A DNA stretch of 64,000 nt from an uncultured Sphingomonadaceae bacterium. GTDB taxonomy: Bacteria > Pseudomonadota > Alphaproteobacteria > Sphingomonadales > Sphingomonadaceae. The notes beneath the pieces are model-generated. The model did not search any database, was not told the origin of the DNA, and saw only the letters and a program-made list of their open reading frames with translations. Location: assembly GCA_947493955.1 (NCBI GenBank), contig CANLSQ010000003.1, forward strand, positions 1-64,000, written 5' to 3'. Shown here piece by piece: positions 17,593 through 26,578 of the stretch; the first letter of the stretch is position 1; every line of letters begins with the position of its first letter. The position numbers were made by a program, and so were the translations under genes.

Positions 17593-19590
17593 TCAGTCTA
17601 CGGTGACCTGAAAAGTCAGAGCGTAGCCTTCTGCCGGTCCCAGGCTTGCGGCTGTCGCAGTAAGGATCGATCCGCTGATCGATGCGCCAAAGGGATCATT
17701 TTCGTCCGCGCCCGTATTGTCATCATCTTCTGCGGTTGAAGCCGAGCCACAATTGGCCCCGCTTTGCATCGACGCAGCCGTATAGGTCAGATTTGCCGGG
17801 ATGGTATCGGTGGCGCTGATCGACGTGGCGGTGGCGCTGCCGGCGTTGGAAATCAATATGCAATATTGGATGGTCGCACCGGGAATGGATTTCGGGTCGG
17901 TGGTACCGTTGACGGGATCGCTGATCACACTGCTGATCTTGGTGACGCTGAGCGTCGTTTGCGGCGCACAAAAATTAATGTCATGAATGGCGATCGCCTG
18001 ACCATCGGGAACGGCTGGTGCCGTGGTATGATTGCCATAGATGATCGTGATTGTATCTACCGGAGCAAGGAAGGTAACAACAACATTGCCGTCTCCCGAC
18101 GTGCCGCCAGAGCCGGCATCGCCGATCGCCACATTACCGACAACATAGTTGGCGACTCCGTTGGTGAGGGTCGGCAAGACGGTGGTTCCATTCAGGCTGC
18201 CGACGACCGTCAGCTTATCGGCAAAGTCATTGGCGGCAAAATCGATATCGAAAACGGTGAATTGCAAACCCGGAACCGCGGTTGGCAGAGTCAGAACTGT
18301 CGTTGCCGTCTGCGACTGGTTGGCGAAATCCAGAAACTGGTGCAGCGAAAGCTGCGTTCCAGCAAAGCCGCCATTATTGGCATTGGCCAGGCTGGGGCTT
18401 TGTCCCCCGAAACCGGCATCGTTCACAAAAACGCCGGGTGAGCTGACTGCCCAATTGATCGTTCCGATTCCTGTCAGGCTGTAACTGTTGTTCAATGAGC
18501 CTGCTGCCCAGGCATTGCTGTCCCAGTCAAAAACTATCTGGTTTGCAATCGGACATATGCTGGCCAGATTGGGCGGCGTACCTGCAGTTCTGGTACCCGA
18601 AACCGTGATAGTGGCTTCATCATAGTCATCTTCCCCGGTGCTGCCGTTATTGGGAGTGGAATCCGAATCCAGGATGGATGATGCGGTTACCTCGGCCGCG
18701 TTGACTACGCTGGCTCCCGATGTTGCCGTGACGTTCGCCACGATGTTCAACGTGCGGGTTTGGCCAATTGGAACAGAGCCAACCGACCAAATGCCCGTGC
18801 CACTATCATAGCTGCCAAATCCTGATGCGCTCACAAAAGTGACACCAAGCGGCAATGTATCCTGCACGACGACCCCGGTCGCATTGTCGGTCGACCCTGC
18901 GGCATTGGTGACGGAGACAGTATAGGTGATGTTGGTCGCATTGGCGGGCGTCGCGTTGCTCACCGTCTTGTTCACCGACAAGTCTGCAAAACTGGCCGGT
19001 TGCTCGGTCAGATAGAGCTCGGCATGCTGGAACGTGCCATCGTCCTGCGTCGGGAAAAGATCACAAATTTCCAGTCGCCAGGTACCAAGGCTATTTTCCC
19101 CGTTAAACGCAGACAGCGGATTGTTGGGAATGAAATCATTGTCAAAAGGCGGCGGCGCGGTGGTGGAATGGGCAATCGTATTGCCATCTGTATTGACGGT
19201 TTGGGTGCCGCTGTCGTTCAGCAGAACGTTGAAATTATTACCGTTGATATTGTTGGTATCCCCGTTAACAAGCTGCACGCGCGTACCCGCTGGCGATTGG
19301 AGGGTCAGGCGGATATCACCGCGCCATGTATGGGTTGCAAAAACGCCGATATCTACATCTGAAACGGTAAAGCTCGTACCGACAGAGAAATTTCTGACCA
19401 GCGGTGCTGCGCAGGTGGTTGTGCCGTTGATCGTGCCGTTAGTCGGGTTTACGAAAGTATTGACTGTCTGGGCCCGGGCGGCTCCGGCAAGGAGCATGAA
19501 CACGGCAAGGCAAAGCAACAGGCGCAATAGATTTATTGCCCATGCGCTGCGGTCCAACCTTTCTGGCCCAAGGTCTGTTCCCAGATACAT
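17593..19590 (-). CDS. Secreted surface protein with P-domain-like and DUF11 repeats
   Basis: A 665-residue exported protein. After an N-terminal stretch of about 18 residues comes a hydrophobic signal segment ending AARAQ (about residue 41). Residues 45-195 look like a proprotein-convertase P domain (HTWRGDIRLTLQSPAGTRVQL, then LGTWRLEICDLF). About 205-315 is a DUF11 repeat (ADLSVNKTVSNATPANATNI). The middle (345-540) is unassigned and rich in Gly/Asn/Thr, and 555-665 is a second DUF11-like repeat. No LPXTG or PEP-CTERM anchor is seen. It is convergent with the preceding gene and probably a cell-surface or extracellular protein. Confidence 0.7.
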   Translation of the reverse strand: MYLGTDLGPERLDRSAWAINLLRLLLCLAVFMLLAGAARAQTVNTFVNPTNGTINGTTTCAAPLVRNFSVGTSFTVSDVDIGVFATHTWRGDIRLTLQSPAGTRVQLVNGDTNNINGNNFNVLLNDSGTQTVNTDGNTIAHSTTAPPPFDNDFIPNNPLSAFNGENSLGTWRLEICDLFPTQDDGTFQHAELYLTEQPASFADLSVNKTVSNATPANATNITYTVSVTNAAGSTDNATGVVVQDTLPLGVTFVSASGFGSYDSGTGIWSVGSVPIGQTRTLNIVANVTATSGASVVNAAEVTASSILDSDSTPNNGSTGEDDYDEATITVSGTRTAGTPPNLASICPIANQIVFDWDSNAWAAGSLNNSYSLTGIGTINWAVSSPGVFVNDAGFGGQSPSLANANNGGFAGTQLSLHQFLDFANQSQTATTVLTLPTAVPGLQFTVFDIDFAANDFADKLTVVGSLNGTTVLPTLTNGVANYVVGNVAIGDAGSGGTSGDGNVVVTFLAPVDTITIIYGNHTTAPAVPDGQAIAIHDINFCAPQTTLSVTKISSVISDPVNGTTDPKSIPGATIQYCILISNAGSATATSISATDTIPANLTYTAASMQSGANCGSASTAEDDDNTGADENDPFGASISGSILTATAASLGPAEGYALTFQVTVD

Positions 19591-19721
19591 AGTGTGGGTC
19601 TATGCGAACATGCTGAATATTTGGTAAAAATATCCCGCGGTTAAGCCCTGCTAACGAGATTTTACATTTGGTCAAATAAGTCTTAAGCCACTGAATAGAA
19701 AGCATATTCAATATTTCGACT

Positions 19722-20480
19722 TCAATTCCAGTCACCGCGTCCCGCCATCCACAGGCTGATCGCGGCAACGGCCGCGGTATCGGCTCGTAATATGCGAGGG
19801 CCGAGGGATACCGGTACGGATTGGGGCAGGGTGCGGATAAATTCATTCTCGGCATCGGAAAATCCGCCTTCCGGGCCAATCAAGATTGCAGCGGGGCCGT
19901 CATGAGCGACAAGTGCCTTGCGGAAGCTGCCTTCTCCGCTTTCATATATGCGTTCGTCGGCGAAAAACAGGTGCCGGTCTGCCGGCCAATCCTGAAGCAA
20001 CGCATCCAGTCTGATCAATCCGTCCAGCACCGGCAGTGCAGTGCGTTCGCATTGTTCGGCAGCTTCGACCATGTGCGCTTTTAACTTATCCGGCTTAATC
20101 TGCACATTCTGCGTTCGCTCGGTCTGCACAGGGATCATTTTGGCGACGCCCAATTCCGTGGCCTTTTCGGCAATCCAGTTATAGCGATCCTTCTTGACCG
20201 GGGCGGCCAGCAACCAGAGATCCGGCACATTTTCCCGTTCCCGCGTTTTACCGTCGATCAGCAATATCAGGTCACGTTTGCCGAGCATGGTGACATGCGC
20301 GAGATATTCACCCGTCCGGTCATCAAACAGCTTTACCGCTTGCCCCTGCTTGATGCGCATGACTTTCAACAGATAATGTGCGTGGCCGCCATCCAGCCGG
20401 ATTTCCGCGCCCTCGCTGAGCTCCGTATCAACGTAGAGACGCGGCGCGCTGCGCGGTGGATAGGCGGGTGTGGCGGGCAT
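19722..20480 (-). CDS. rsmE: 16S rRNA (uracil(1498)-N(3))-methyltransferase
   Basis: A 252-residue SPOUT methyltransferase. The N-terminal PUA-like part includes DGGHAHYLLKVMR. The C-terminal knot has IGPEGGFSDAENEF and LGPRILRADTAAVAAI, which form the S-adenosylmethionine site. It methylates U1498 of 16S rRNA. It lies divergent from ubiA, an arrangement common in sphingomonads as far as I recall. A dispersed repeat sits in the shared promoter region. Confidence 0.94.
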   Translation of the reverse strand: MPATPAYPPRSAPRLYVDTELSEGAEIRLDGGHAHYLLKVMRIKQGQAVKLFDDRTGEYLAHVTMLGKRDLILLIDGKTRERENVPDLWLLAAPVKKDRYNWIAEKATELGVAKMIPVQTERTQNVQIKPDKLKAHMVEAAEQCERTALPVLDGLIRLDALLQDWPADRHLFFADERIYESGEGSFRKALVAHDGPAAILIGPEGGFSDAENEFIRTLPQSVPVSLGPRILRADTAAVAAISLWMAGRGDWN

Positions 20481-20509
20481 ATGGTTTTCTATACATATAA
20501 CCAGAGCTT

Positions 20510-20586
20510 CGTCATGCTGAATTTATTTCAGCATCTGGATATCACTTCGGTTTTAAGCGAGATCCTGAATCAAGTTCAGGATGACG
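20510..20586. repeat. CGTCAT/ATGACG dispersed repeat, copy 1
   Basis: A 77-base unit bounded by CGTCAT and ATGACG, with two internal hairpins (TGCTGAA/TTCAGCA and TCCTGAA/TTCAGGA). Related units are at 24821-24899 and 61808-61865. It lies between the divergent rsmE and ubiA starts, so it occupies a promoter region. Confidence 0.85.
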
Positions 20587-20615
20587 AGTTTCAACCGATG
20601 TTCTAAGGCCGAGAT

Positions 20616-21530
20616 ATGTCAACCCAACCGGAAACCGTTCCCGATACAGAATATCGTGGCTTTATGGGCTTGCTGCCTGCTGCCGCACGCCCCTTTGCGT
20701 TGCTGGCCCGCCTCGACCGCCCGATTGGCTGGTGGTTGCTCTTCTGGCCCTGCGCCTGGGGCGTGGCCCTGGCAGGTGGTGCGGTGCAGCGTTGGGACTT
20801 GCTGCTCTGGTTGCTCTTGGGCTCTATTGCGATGCGCGGCGCAGGCTGTGTCTATAACGATATTGTCGACCGTGACCTCGACAAGCAGGTGGAACGTACC
20901 CGCTCACGACCATTGGCGAGCGGCGCGGTATCGTTGAAAGCGGCGTGGATATGGCTGGGGATTTTGTGCCTGATCGGATTGGCAACCTGGCTTCAGCTGA
21001 ACCTGACGGCCAAGCTTGTGGCGCTGGGAAGCCTCGCCCTGGTGGCAGGCTATCCCTTTATGAAGCGGATTACGTGGTGGCCACAGGCCTGGCTCGGCAT
21101 GGTTTTCTCATGGGGGGCGCTGGTTGGCTGGTTGGCGATAGAGCCCGGTTTTTCATGGGCGATGTTGCTCCTCTATGCCGGATCGATATTCTGGGTGATC
21201 GGTTTTGATACCGTCTATGCCCTGCAAGACCGGGAGGATGATGCGCTGGTCGGTATCCGCTCCAGCGCGCTGCGTCTGGGTGACAATGTGCGTTTCGGGG
21301 TGCTGGTTTTCTATTGCCTGGCACTGGCCAGTTGGGTGGGTGCATTCTGGATCATACGGCCACAGGTTCTGGGTCTGGTCGCCCTGATTCCGCTGGCGCT
21401 GCATCTATTGTGGCAGATCGGCACGCTGAACAGCAGTGATGGCGACGATGCGCTCGCCAAGTTCCGGTCCAATCGCTTTGCCGGTTTCCTGATGTTTCTC
21501 GCCTGTCTGGTACTCGGGCAGGCCGGATAG
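20616..21530 (+). CDS. ubiA: 4-hydroxybenzoate polyprenyltransferase
   Basis: A 304-residue membrane prenyltransferase with about eight or nine hydrophobic segments. The two Asp-rich motifs are NDIVDRDLDKQVERTRSRP and YALQDREDDALVGIRS, which bind the Mg-polyprenyl diphosphate. It attaches the isoprenoid tail to 4-hydroxybenzoate in ubiquinone synthesis (ubiquinone-10 is usual in sphingomonads). AAGG upstream of the ATG supports the start. Confidence 0.95.
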   Translation: MSTQPETVPDTEYRGFMGLLPAAARPFALLARLDRPIGWWLLFWPCAWGVALAGGAVQRWDLLLWLLLGSIAMRGAGCVYNDIVDRDLDKQVERTRSRPLASGAVSLKAAWIWLGILCLIGLATWLQLNLTAKLVALGSLALVAGYPFMKRITWWPQAWLGMVFSWGALVGWLAIEPGFSWAMLLLYAGSIFWVIGFDTVYALQDREDDALVGIRSSALRLGDNVRFGVLVFYCLALASWVGAFWIIRPQVLGLVALIPLALHLLWQIGTLNSSDGDDALAKFRSNRFAGFLMFLACLVLGQAG

Positions 21531-21634
21531 AGTCTTTCTCTTTCCGGTTTGGTTACATTGCCTCTTGCAACCTATGTAGATTCTGGCATCTTTAACCGTA
21601 TAGTTAAAAACACAAATCATCCCGGAGAGCCTGA

Positions 21635-22654
21635 ATGAAACGACGCCGTCTTGGCAAGAGTGCCCTGCATGTTTCCGATATATGCATGGGCACGATGACT
21701 TTTGGCACGGGCGCCGATGAAGCCATGTCGCACAAGATCATGGACCAGTCGCTGGATGCCGGGATCAATTTTTTCGACACGGCTGAAATCTATCCGGTGC
21801 CGCCCAAGCTTGAATATTCTGGCCGCACCGAAGATATTGTCGGCCGCTGGCTGAAAGATAAAGACCGCGATTCGATTATATTGGCGACCAAGGTGGCGGG
21901 GCCCAGCGGCGGCTGGTTCCAGGCTGCGGTGCGTCAGGGCAATACCGCGCTCGATCGCCACAATATCGTCAAGGCGCTGGATGACAGCCTGAAACGCCTC
22001 GGCACTGATTACATTGATCTGTACCAGACCCACTGGCCTGATCATGGCACAGCCTATGACGAAACCATGGAAGTGCTCGATGATCAAATCCGCGCCGGTA
22101 AAATTCGGGCCATCGGCTGTTCCAATGAAACCAGCTGGGGCTTGATGAAATCGCTTGAAGCATCCGAACGCCTCGGCGTTACGCGATATTGCACGATCCA
22201 GAATAATTTCAGCATGAACAACCGCCGGTTCGAAGATGAACTGGCGCAGGTGTGCAAGAAAGAGGGCGTGAGCCTGATCCCTTATTCACCGCTTGCCGGC
22301 GGGGTGCTGTCCGGCAAATATAATGATGGCGCGAAACCGGAAGGTGCTCGTTTTTCCGCCTATCTCGCAATGGAAGGCAAGCGCCAGTTTAAAATGGCGC
22401 AGCGTTTCGTGAACGAGAAAAGCATCGAGTCGACCAAGCGGTTTATGGCGATAGCCGAGGAAGCCGGCATTGCGCCCGTCACGCTCGCCACCGCCTGGTC
22501 CAAGCAGCATGATTTTGTCGCATCCACTATCGTCGGCGCTACACATACAGACCAGCTGCCCGACATATTTGCCGCCAGCGAACTGGTGCTCAGCGACGAT
22601 GTCATGAAGGCCGTCGATAAAGTAACCAAAGACATTCTCTATCCGATGGGCTGA
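21635..22654 (+). CDS. Aldo/keto reductase
   Basis: A 339-residue TIM-barrel NADPH-dependent reductase. Catalytic features are Asp in NFFDTAEIYPVPP, with the Tyr in the same motif, Lys in ILATKVAG and His in YQTHWPD. The sequence is close to the Tas/YajO type. It is first of three genes in the same direction (22688 and 23655 follow with gaps of about 30 bases), probably one operon of oxidoreductases. The substrate is unknown. Confidence 0.9.
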   Translation: MKRRRLGKSALHVSDICMGTMTFGTGADEAMSHKIMDQSLDAGINFFDTAEIYPVPPKLEYSGRTEDIVGRWLKDKDRDSIILATKVAGPSGGWFQAAVRQGNTALDRHNIVKALDDSLKRLGTDYIDLYQTHWPDHGTAYDETMEVLDDQIRAGKIRAIGCSNETSWGLMKSLEASERLGVTRYCTIQNNFSMNNRRFEDELAQVCKKEGVSLIPYSPLAGGVLSGKYNDGAKPEGARFSAYLAMEGKRQFKMAQRFVNEKSIESTKRFMAIAEEAGIAPVTLATAWSKQHDFVASTIVGATHTDQLPDIFAASELVLSDDVMKAVDKVTKDILYPMG

Positions 22655-22687
22655 TCGGCCAAAATCCACGAAACGAAAGATCAATAT

Positions 22688-23623
22688 ATGAACCGTTTTC
22701 TTGAACATACCGGTGCGAAATACCCGATTGTGCAGGCGCCCATGGGCTGGATCGCCCGTTCGCAGCTTGCCTCTGCGGTCTGCAACGCCGGTGGCCTCGG
22801 CATTATCGAAACCTCATCGGGAGAGACCGAAAACTGCATGGCCGAGATCGCCAAGATGAGCGACCTGACCGATGCGCCCTTTGGTGTGAACCTGCCGATC
22901 ATGTTTCTCAAAGATCCGGCGATTCTCGATCATATTTGCGGTTCGGGCGTGAAATTTGTGACGACATCTGCGGGCAGTCCGGCGAAATTTATCGGTCCGC
23001 TCAAAGAAGCCGGGATTACGGTTTATCATGCTGTACCGACCGTCGATGCCGCGATGAAATGTGTCGAGGCCGGTATTGATGGCCTGGTAGTCGAAGGCGC
23101 GGAAGGCGGCGGTTTCAAGAATCCCGAAGAGGTGTCCACTCTGGTCTTGCTTCAGGCTATACGCCGCCAATCCGACATACCGATGGTCGCTGCTGGCGGT
23201 ATCGCGGACGGCAAAGGCATGGCGGCGGCTTTTGCTCTGGGAGCGGAGGCGGTCCAGATGGGCACGCGGTTTGTGTCCAGCGCGGAAAGTCCGGTGCATC
23301 ACAATTACAAACAGGCGATACTGGATGCCAAGGAAACCGGCACCTATGTCCTGAACAAGAAAGCGACGCCCTGCATCCGCGCCCTGAAGACAGAGCGCAC
23401 CGCAAAAATCTACGAAGATGGCCTGATGCCGCCCGATACGTTCAAGGGCATATTGGACGTCTATTTTGGCGGCGATATGGAGGCCGCTGTTGGCCTGGCC
23501 GGACAATCATCCGGTTTGATTGACGAAGTAAAAACTGCCAAACAGATTATCGACGAAACCGTGGAAGAGTTTTTCACCATCACTGAGCGCATGAGCGCCC
23601 TGAACGCATCCAAAAGTTTTTAA
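22688..23623 (+). CDS. Nitronate monooxygenase family protein
   Basis: A 311-residue FMN-dependent TIM-barrel protein of the 2-nitropropane dioxygenase family. Motifs include PIVQAPMGWI at the N-terminus, GAEGGGFKNP, the FMN phosphate-binding region AAGGIADGKGMAAAFALGA, and GTRFVSSAES. Members oxidise alkyl nitronates; some act as enoyl reductases or quinone reductases instead. It is the middle gene of the three-gene run, and its neighbours suggest detoxification or lipid-like substrates, which is inference. Confidence 0.87.
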   Translation: MNRFLEHTGAKYPIVQAPMGWIARSQLASAVCNAGGLGIIETSSGETENCMAEIAKMSDLTDAPFGVNLPIMFLKDPAILDHICGSGVKFVTTSAGSPAKFIGPLKEAGITVYHAVPTVDAAMKCVEAGIDGLVVEGAEGGGFKNPEEVSTLVLLQAIRRQSDIPMVAAGGIADGKGMAAAFALGAEAVQMGTRFVSSAESPVHHNYKQAILDAKETGTYVLNKKATPCIRALKTERTAKIYEDGLMPPDTFKGILDVYFGGDMEAAVGLAGQSSGLIDEVKTAKQIIDETVEEFFTITERMSALNASKSF

Positions 23624-23654
23624 ACCCAACCCTAAATAAACAAGGAATTTCCCA

Positions 23655-24791
23655 ATGAGCATCGACAACGCAAAGCAACTCTTCACCACGGTAACCGATG
23701 ATGGCAAGCTGGTGCTGTCTGTAGAGCCCTATAATGTGCCGGAGCCGGCAGACCATGAAGTGGTTGTGCAAATGGAAGCCGTGCCGATCAACCCATCTGA
23801 CTTGGGCCTGCTAACCGCCCCTGCGGATATGGATACCGTGCGCAGCGAGGAAGTGGACGGGCATCCGGCTCTGGTTGCCGATATCGATCCTTCCATGATG
23901 CGGATCTTTGCTGGCCGCAAAGGCAAGAAGCTTGCGGCGGGCAATGAAGGCGCAGGCAAAGTGGTCGCGGCCGGTGCATCGGATGCCGCGCAGGCACTGC
24001 TCGGCAAGACCGTCACGATTGTCGGCGGCGAAATGTACCGCACCCACCGCGTGATGCCAGCGATGATGTGTGTGCCGCTTCCAGAAGGTGCACCCGCAAA
24101 AGAAGGCGCCAGCCTGTTCGTCAATCCGATGACGGCGCAGGGTTTCGTCAACACCATGCGCGCGGAAGGCCATGAGGCGCTGGTTCATACCGCCGCCGCT
24201 TCCAATCTCGGCCAGATGCTTGCGAAACTCTGCCTGAAGGAAAATATCCCGTTGGTCGCGATCGTCCGTTCGGATGCGCAGAAGAAGATCCTTACCGATA
24301 TTGGCCTGCCAGAGGGTCATGTGCTCGACAGCAGCAAGGATGATTTCATGCCGAAGCTGGTTGATGCGCTTGCCGAAACCGGTGCAACCCTTGGCTTTGA
24401 TGCCATTGGCGGCGGCAAGATGGCCAATTACATCCTGACCGCGATGGAACAGGCTGCGGCCAAACGCGGCGCAGAGTTCAGCGTCTATGGTTCAACCGTC
24501 AACAAACAGGTCTATATCTATGGCCGCCTCGACACGGGCGACACGATTCTTGGTGCGGGCTATGGCCTCTATTGGGGCGTCGGCGGCTGGCTGCTCACCC
24601 CGCATCTCGAAGAAGTTGGTATGGAACGCATGATGGAAATGCGCATGTTCACCGTCGCCGAGCGCAACGGTATTTTCCACAGCGACTATTCGAGCGAGAT
24701 CAGCCTGATGGACATGATCGATCCGGACATTGCCAAAGCCTATGAGAAGAAGGCCACCGGCGAGAAGGTGCTGGTGAACCCGTCGCTTTGA
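23655..24791 (+). CDS. Medium-chain dehydrogenase/reductase, quinone-reductase type
   Basis: A 378-residue protein with an N-terminal GroES-like domain (PINPSDLGLL) and a Rossmann domain (VHTAAASNLGQMLAKLCLK; FDAIGGGKMANYIL). The usual structural-zinc cysteines of classic alcohol dehydrogenases are not evident. It probably reduces an unsaturated ketone, quinone or enoyl thioester with NADPH. AAGGA precedes the ATG. It closes the three-gene run and is followed by a dispersed repeat. Confidence 0.82.
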   Translation: MSIDNAKQLFTTVTDDGKLVLSVEPYNVPEPADHEVVVQMEAVPINPSDLGLLTAPADMDTVRSEEVDGHPALVADIDPSMMRIFAGRKGKKLAAGNEGAGKVVAAGASDAAQALLGKTVTIVGGEMYRTHRVMPAMMCVPLPEGAPAKEGASLFVNPMTAQGFVNTMRAEGHEALVHTAAASNLGQMLAKLCLKENIPLVAIVRSDAQKKILTDIGLPEGHVLDSSKDDFMPKLVDALAETGATLGFDAIGGGKMANYILTAMEQAAAKRGAEFSVYGSTVNKQVYIYGRLDTGDTILGAGYGLYWGVGGWLLTPHLEEVGMERMMEMRMFTVAERNGIFHSDYSSEISLMDMIDPDIAKAYEKKATGEKVLVNPSL

Positions 24792-24820
24792 TAGCGGTCA
24801 ATCGTTTCTGATCTGTAATT

Positions 24821-24899
24821 CGTCATCCTGAACTTGTTTCAGGATCTCCTTCATCAAGCGCCTTGTCGTGGGAGATCCCGGATCAAGTCCGGGATGACG
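24821..24899. repeat. CGTCAT/ATGACG dispersed repeat, copy 2
   Basis: A 79-base unit with hairpins TCCTGAA/TTCAGGA and TCCCGGA/TCCGGGA, bounded by CGTCAT and ATGACG. It lies between two convergent genes, where it may serve as a shared terminator-like structure. Confidence 0.88.
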
Positions 24900-24913
24900 G
24901 TGATGTTAGCCGT

Positions 24914-25531
24914 TTAGCCTTCCAAACGCGCCCGCAGTTCTTCGTTCTCGGCAGTCAGCCGGGCGATTTCGTCCTGCAAAGGCTTGGCGGCGAGGTCGAC
25001 CATATCCTTGGTGAAACGCGGGATGATATGCTGCGGGCAGTTCCAGTCGTAGGATTCCAGTGTCAGAGTCATCAGTCGCTCAACCTGACCGGGATAGTCG
25101 GCATCGATGATCCGTGCCGCCAGTTCAGGATTATCCTCCACGCCATGCACGGTCATCCGGGCGAGCAGTTTCAATCGCTTGCGCCGCGGATAATCGACCA
25201 TGAACAGGGCAACGCGATCGTCAGCCCGGACATTGCCCAGGCTGATATATTGCCGATTGCCGCGATAGTCGGCAAAGCCCAGCGTCTTGTCGTCCAGCAC
25301 TTTCAGGAACCCGGGTGGTCCGCCGCGATGCTGGACATAGGGCCAGCCATTTTCCGAAACGCTCGCCATATAGAAACTGTCGCGCGCGGCAATGAAGGCC
25401 GCGGCGCGCTCGTCGAAATGATCAAAGCGGCGGTCACCGGAAAAATCCTCCCATTGTTCACGGGCACCATTTTCCGTCTGGGCAGCACGGACGCTGTCAG
25501 TTGTCAGCATGTCGAGAAATTTATAGCTCAT
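24914..25531 (-). CDS. Pyridoxamine 5'-phosphate oxidase family protein
   Basis: A 205-residue protein with a split-barrel flavin-binding fold: FIAARDSFYMASVSENGWPY is the start of the domain, and FADYRGNRQYISLGN and VALFMVDYPRRKRLKLLARM follow. The C-terminal 40 residues are helical and charged (EIARLTAENEELRARL), perhaps a short coiled coil. Relatives bind FMN or F420 and reduce varied substrates; true PNP oxidase function is not implied. A GGAG site precedes the ATG. Confidence 0.85.
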   Translation of the reverse strand: MSYKFLDMLTTDSVRAAQTENGAREQWEDFSGDRRFDHFDERAAAFIAARDSFYMASVSENGWPYVQHRGGPPGFLKVLDDKTLGFADYRGNRQYISLGNVRADDRVALFMVDYPRRKRLKLLARMTVHGVEDNPELAARIIDADYPGQVERLMTLTLESYDWNCPQHIIPRFTKDMVDLAAKPLQDEIARLTAENEELRARLEG

Positions 25532-25610
25532 GATCAGTCTCCGCCGCCCGGTTCGGTTTTATGCCACCACAGGTTACAACAAAAGACGGGCGGCGGACAT
25601 GGTCTATGCG

Positions 25611-25991
25611 TCAGCCATAATTGACAATCTCATATTCGATCCCGTTCCAGTCGAAGAAATAGAACCGCCGGCCCGGGTCATAGTCGTCATGGCCAAATGG
25701 CTCAAGGCCTGCAGCCTTCACCTTTTCCTCGACTGCATCCAGATCATCAACGGTCATCGCGACATGGTTCATCGGTTCACCCTTGCGAAACTGGGGATCG
25801 GCAGCCTTCACATTCTCATTCGTGTAGAGCGCGAGATATTGATCATCACTCCCCACGTGGATCGTGTGGCCACCCAACATTGATGGCCCCTCCCACCGGA
25901 TATGCCATCCAAAAAGGTCGCGCATCAGGTCGGCGGACCGCTGCGGGTCGCTCACGGTCAGGTTCACATGTTCCAATATTGCTTTTGTCAT
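25611..25991 (-). CDS. VOC (glyoxalase/bleomycin resistance) family protein
   Basis: A 126-residue single-domain VOC protein (LEHVNLTVSDPQRSADLM at the start, EPFGHDDYDPGRRFYFFDWNG region near the end). Candidate metal ligands include the His of EHVNL, the His of NHVAM and the Glu of GIEYE. The start overlaps the upstream VOC gene by four bases (ATGA), so the two form an operon. It probably handles a reactive carbonyl or toxic small molecule; the substrate is unknown. The SoxR box upstream suggests redox control. Confidence 0.87.
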   Translation of the reverse strand: MTKAILEHVNLTVSDPQRSADLMRDLFGWHIRWEGPSMLGGHTIHVGSDDQYLALYTNENVKAADPQFRKGEPMNHVAMTVDDLDAVEEKVKAAGLEPFGHDDYDPGRRFYFFDWNGIEYEIVNYG

Positions 25992-26389
25992 TTTTCATAT
26001 CCTTTTCCTTGGTTGCTGTTTGAAATTCGCCATGGCGGGAAGCGGCGATTGTCGCCGCCAAAATAGAGGCACAGTGCGTTGCCGGCCGGATCGCGCAGAC
26101 GCGCCTCGCGCCAGCCCCAGCTTTGATCCGTGGGCTGTGTATCAAAGGCGATGCCCCTGGCCTCCAGAGCCGCGACATCGGCGTCGAGACTGTCGGTTTC
26201 GAAATATACCATCCCGCTGGGCTCGTGGACCTGATCCTCCTTGTGGATTGAGAAAGTCTCTCCACTATCCGTTTCAAAGCGCGCATAGTGGGGCGGAGCA
26301 TCGACAATCTGGACAAGGCCCAACGTCTGATAAAATTGGACGGACGCATCGTAATCGAGACATCCGACGGTTACCTGGTTTAACTTCAC
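25988..26389 (-). CDS. VOC family protein, first gene of SoxR-adjacent operon
   Basis: A 133-residue VOC protein (VGCLDYDASVQFYQTLGLVQI; HYARFETDSGETFSI; LRDPAGNALCLYFGG). The GTG at 26389 is preferred over an upstream ATG at 26482, since AAGGGA lies eight bases before it and the domain begins there. Its promoter region faces soxR across the box at 26521-26538, so it is the likely SoxR target together with the next gene. Confidence 0.83.
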   Translation of the reverse strand: MKLNQVTVGCLDYDASVQFYQTLGLVQIVDAPPHYARFETDSGETFSIHKEDQVHEPSGMVYFETDSLDADVAALEARGIAFDTQPTDQSWGWREARLRDPAGNALCLYFGGDNRRFPPWRISNSNQGKGYEK

Positions 26390-26520
26390 AATCTTGATCC
26401 CTTGTTCAAACGGCTGGACAGGTTGGATGGCTCTTCTCTGGCACTGACGCGCCGGGCTTTTTCTCCCGGCATTTCCAGTCACAAGAGCAATCTTTCTGTC
26501 CTCACTTGCGATTCGTACAA

Positions 26521-26538
26521 CCTCAAGTTAAGTTGAGG
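26521..26538. promoter_or_regulatory. SoxR box between soxR and the VOC operon
   Basis: CCTCAAGTTAAGTTGAGG, an inverted repeat that differs by one base from the soxS operator of E. coli (CCTCAAGTTAACTTGAGG, from memory). On the minus strand TTGACC overlaps its edge as a candidate -35, with the box in the long spacer usual for MerR-family activation. Confidence 0.88.
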
Positions 26539-26578
26539 TCAAGAGATTATTTTGACGTCTGTTTTGAAAGGGAAATTC

